A stretch of 14,716 nt of DNA from contig DATFWK010000032.1 in NCBI GenBank assembly GCA_035259345.1, positions 1 through 14,716 of the forward strand, in the 5' to 3' direction. Positions 12,568 through 14,716 of the stretch are shown here, piece after piece (the stretch's first letter is position 1; the number at the start of each line of letters is the position of its first letter). Position numbers and translations under genes: made by a program. Under the pieces are notes generated by a model that did not search any database, was not told where the DNA came from, and saw nothing but the letters and a program-made list of their open reading frames with translations. Origin of the DNA: DATFWK01 sp035259345. Its GTDB lineage: Bacteria; Actinomycetota; Thermoleophilia; Miltoncostaeales; Miltoncostaeaceae.

Positions 12568-13350
12568 TCATGTCGCCCCGGTGAGGAGCGCGCGCACGGC
12601 CTCGCCGGGGTCCGGGGCGCGCATCAGCGCCTCTCCGACCAGCACCGCGTCCACGCCGGCCTCCCCCATCCGCCGGACGTCCTCCGCGGTGCCGATGCCC
12701 GACTCTGCGACCACGACCGTGCCCGCCGGGATGTCCGGCAGGAGCTGCAGCACGGTCTCGGGATCGACCTCCAGCGTGCGCAGGTCCCGGTTGTTGACGC
12801 CGATGATCTCCGCCCCGGCCTCGACGGCGATCTGGGTGTCCTCCTCGTCATGGACCTCCACCAGGGCCTCGAGGCGGAGGTCGGCGGCCGCCTGGAGCAG
12901 CTGGCCGAGCCGGTCGTGCTCCAGCGCGGCGACGATGAGCAGCACCGCGTCGGCTCCGGCGGCCCGGGCCTCGAGGAGCTGGTACTCGTCCACGATGAAG
13001 TCCTTGCGCAGGAGCGGGAGCCCGCAGGCGGCGCGGGCCTCGACCAGGTCGTCCAGGCTGCCGCCGAAGCGGGTCGGCTCCGTGAGGATCGAGCACGCGC
13101 CGGCCCCGGACGCCTCGTAGGCGCGCACGATCTCCGTGACGCTGGCCCCGGGCCGGATCGGCCCGCGGGACGGGCTCGCCCGCTTGACCTCGGCGATCAG
13201 CGAGACGCCGGGGGCGACGAGCGCCTCCGAGAAGGGGTAGCCGCGGTTGTCCGGGCCAAAGCGTGCCCGGAGCTCCGGCTCGGGCACGGTGCGCCGCCGT
13301 CTGGCGACCTCGGCCTCGGTCGCCTCGACGATGTCCTCGAGGAAGCCCAC
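12568..13350 (-). CDS. trpC: Indole-3-glycerol-phosphate synthase
   Basis: A 260-aa (beta/alpha)8 barrel that closes CdRP to indole-3-glycerol phosphate in tryptophan synthesis. Conserved residues are all visible: Glu54 and Lys56 in LIAEVKRASPSRGPI, the general acid Lys116 in PLLRKDFIVDEYQLLEA, Glu165 in LVEVHDE, Asn186 in IIGVNNRDLRTLEVD, and Glu216-Ser217 in VVAESGI. The phosphate site follows (GVDAVLVGEALM). The length is typical and it is a stand-alone enzyme, not fused to TrpF. The GTG start overlaps the last base of the trpD stop (TAGTG), so translation is coupled. It is the last trp gene in this cluster; trpF, trpB and trpA are not present. Confidence 0.97.
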   Translation of the reverse strand: MGFLEDIVEATEAEVARRRRTVPEPELRARFGPDNRGYPFSEALVAPGVSLIAEVKRASPSRGPIRPGASVTEIVRAYEASGAGACSILTEPTRFGGSLDDLVEARAACGLPLLRKDFIVDEYQLLEARAAGADAVLLIVAALEHDRLGQLLQAAADLRLEALVEVHDEEDTQIAVEAGAEIIGVNNRDLRTLEVDPETVLQLLPDIPAGTVVVAESGIGTAEDVRRMGEAGVDAVLVGEALMRAPDPGEAVRALLTGAT

Positions 13351-14381
13351 TATGCGCTCTCCGCCTCGGGGGCGAGGGCGAGCGTGGCCGCCACGAACGC
13401 CTCCAGGCGGCCGGCGGCCGCGCCGCCGGCCAGCGCCTCACGCGCCGCCTCCAGGCCCTGCGCGAGCGAATCAGCACCGCCGGCGATCCAGATCGCGGCG
13501 GCGGCGTTCACCGCGACGACGTCCGCCGCAGGCCCGGGCGCGCCCGCGAGCACGGACCGGATGCGGGCGGCGTTCTCGGCCGGCTCGCCGCCGGCAAGCG
13601 TCCCGTTCGCCGGGGCCGCGAGCCCGAGCCTCCCGGGGTCGATGCGCCACTCGCGCAGCTCGCCGCCGTCGATCTCGACGACCCGCGTCGGCGCGGCGGT
13701 GGAGATCTCGTCCATCCCGTCCTCGCCGTGCACGACGAGCGCCCGCTCGGCGCCGAGCTCGGCGAGCGCCTCAGCCATCCTCCGCACATACGACGGGTCG
13801 ACGACGCCGACGACCTGGCGCGTCGCCCCGGCCGGATTCGCCAGGGGGCCGATCATGTTGAAGATCGTCCGCACGCCCAGGGCCGCGCGGACCGGCGCGA
13901 CGTGGCGGAACGCCGGGTGGTGGCGCGGGGCGAACATGAACCCGATGCCGACGTCGTCGACGCACGCGCCGACCGCGCCGGGGCCGAGGTCGATGCGGGC
14001 GCCGAGCGCCTCGAGCACGTCCGCGCTGCCGCAGCGCGAGGTCGCCGACCGGTTGCCGTGCTTGGCCACGCGGGCGCCGGCCCCGGCCGCCACGAAGGCC
14101 GCGGCCGTCGAGACGTTGAAGGTCGACACGCCGCCGCCGGTGCCGCACGTGTCCACGAGCGGGGGCCGGGCGACCACGCGCTCGCTCCGGCGCCGGATCA
14201 CCTCGGCGAGGCCGGCGAGCTCGTCCGCGCGCTCTCCCTTTGCCCGCAGGGCGACCAGGAACGCCCCCGTCTGAACCGGGTCGACCTCGCCGGACATGAT
14301 CCGGTCGAGGGCCTCGGCGGCGCCCTCGCGCCCCAGGTCCTGGCCCGCGAGCAGGCGGTCGATCAGCGGCGCGATGCTCAC
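13350..14381 (-). CDS. trpD: Anthranilate phosphoribosyltransferase
   Basis: A 343-aa enzyme that joins anthranilate and PRPP. The N-terminal helical domain begins IAPLIDRLLAGQDLGREGA. The PRPP and anthranilate loops are present: DTCGTGGG (77-84), FNVSTAAAFVAAGAGARVAK (88-107), then HGNRSATSRCGSADVLEALG (108-127), and later FMFAPRHHPAFRHVAPVR and NMIGPLANPAG. A longer frame starts at 14510, but it overlaps trpG and its extra residues are Arg/Pro-rich. The GTG at 14381 overlaps the trpG stop by 4 nt (GTGA), as in coupled operons, and gives the normal length. All key motifs look intact. Confidence 0.97.
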   Translation of the reverse strand: MSIAPLIDRLLAGQDLGREGAAEALDRIMSGEVDPVQTGAFLVALRAKGERADELAGLAEVIRRRSERVVARPPLVDTCGTGGGVSTFNVSTAAAFVAAGAGARVAKHGNRSATSRCGSADVLEALGARIDLGPGAVGACVDDVGIGFMFAPRHHPAFRHVAPVRAALGVRTIFNMIGPLANPAGATRQVVGVVDPSYVRRMAEALAELGAERALVVHGEDGMDEISTAAPTRVVEIDGGELREWRIDPGRLGLAAPANGTLAGGEPAENAARIRSVLAGAPGPAADVVAVNAAAAIWIAGGADSLAQGLEAAREALAGGAAAGRLEAFVAATLALAPEAESA

Positions 14382-14716
14382 GCGGACATCGCGAGGAAGT
14401 TCGCGAGCAGCCCCTTGCCGGCGGAGGTCAGGATCGACTCCGGGTGGAACTGCACGCCCTCGACCGGGAGCGTGCGGTGGCGGAGGCCCATCACGACGTC
14501 GCCGTCGCACCAGGCCGAGACCTCCAGCTCCGGCGGCAGGTCGGGGTCGACGACCAGCGAGTGATAGCGCGTCGCGACCATCGGCCGCTCGAGGCCGGCG
14601 AACACCGTGCGCCCGTCGTGGTCGATCTCGCTCGTCTTGCCGTGCACCGGCTCGCGGCCGCGCACCACGCGCCCCCCGAAAGCCTGGCCGATCGCCTGGT
14701 GGCCCAGGCAGACGCC
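14378..14716 (-). CDS. trpG: Anthranilate synthase glutamine amidotransferase component (3' part; 5' end beyond the window)
   Basis: The visible 112 C-terminal residues begin GVCLGHQAIGQAFGG, which contains the class I amidotransferase nucleophile Cys, and include the catalytic His and Glu in VEGVQFHPESILT. The stretch KTSEIDHDG and YHSLVVDP between them is typical of TrpG/PabA. It supplies ammonia from glutamine to TrpE. PabA and TrpG are hard to tell apart by sequence; the 4-nt overlap with trpD makes TrpG the better call, though the protein may serve both. The start and upstream gene are outside the window, as is any trpE. Confidence 0.93.
   Translation of the reverse strand, partial: GVCLGHQAIGQAFGGRVVRGREPVHGKTSEIDHDGRTVFAGLERPMVATRYHSLVVDPDLPPELEVSAWCDGDVVMGLRHRTLPVEGVQFHPESILTSAGKGLLANFLAMSA

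Noticed and set aside
13350..14510. A longer trpD starting at 14510
   Set aside because: The extra N-terminal residues are Arg/Pro-rich and lie inside trpG. The GTG at 14381 gives the normal TrpD length and the usual 4-nt overlap.
1..14716. CRISPR array, rRNA or defence system
   Set aside because: No regularly spaced direct repeats beyond the pairs listed, no rRNA-like conserved segments, and no recognisable defence enzymes were found.

Overview
The window is GC-rich DNA (roughly 70% by eye) with GTG/TTG starts and several apparently leaderless genes. The gene set is a poxvirus-like topoisomerase IB, PRC-barrel, CcmG/CcmH, STAS, trpGDC and Arg/Ala-rich secreted beta-helix proteins. This suggests a chromosomal segment of an actinobacterium, perhaps a soil Thermoleophilia-like lineage. 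The phylum is an inference from style and content, not a match.

Layout. 1-250 (-): start of a small membrane-anchored protein that runs off the left edge. 420-1442 (+): DNA topoisomerase IB with all active-site residues. 1536-2087 (+): PRC-barrel stress-type protein, ending in a strong hairpin shared with the convergent 2170-3198 (-) secreted beta-helix protein. 3199-3740: intergenic, with inverted repeats, a possible 23-aa ORF and a patch of lower GC. 3741-3956 and 3967-4368 (-): two small unknown proteins. 4445-4572 (-): the detached 3' end of a DUF72 gene. 4.5-7.96 kb: a small decayed integrated element. 7899-9887 (-): DUF72, ccmH and ccmG, tightly packed. 9948-11894 (-): large secreted beta-helix protein. 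12084-12431 (-): STAS anti-anti-sigma-like protein. 12568-14716 (-): trpC, trpD and the 3' part of trpG, overlapping and surely one operon.

The most interesting structure is the element at about 4508-7958. A 30-bp segment of the DUF72 3' coding region, with one mismatch, occurs at both ends. Each end also carries a pair of GTGGCA repeats spaced exactly 12 bp apart, about 70-105 bp inside the duplicated core. A tyrosine integrase sits just inside the left end. This is the expected anatomy of attL/attR for an element that integrated into the 3' end of DUF72, restored the reading frame with its own C-terminal codons, and pushed the old 3' end about 3.4 kb away. Without the element, ccmG-ccmH-DUF72 and the two small unknown genes would form one same-strand run.

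Cargo includes an ArsR-type repressor and an AHSA1/SRPBCC protein in one operon with a clear palindromic operator over the repressor start. There is also a two-TM small protein, a phage-like coiled-coil protein and two or three other small ORFs. The integrase is N-terminally truncated and frameshifted, and another element gene is frameshifted at a run of six Gs. The element is therefore probably immobile, unless these are sequencing errors in homopolymers.
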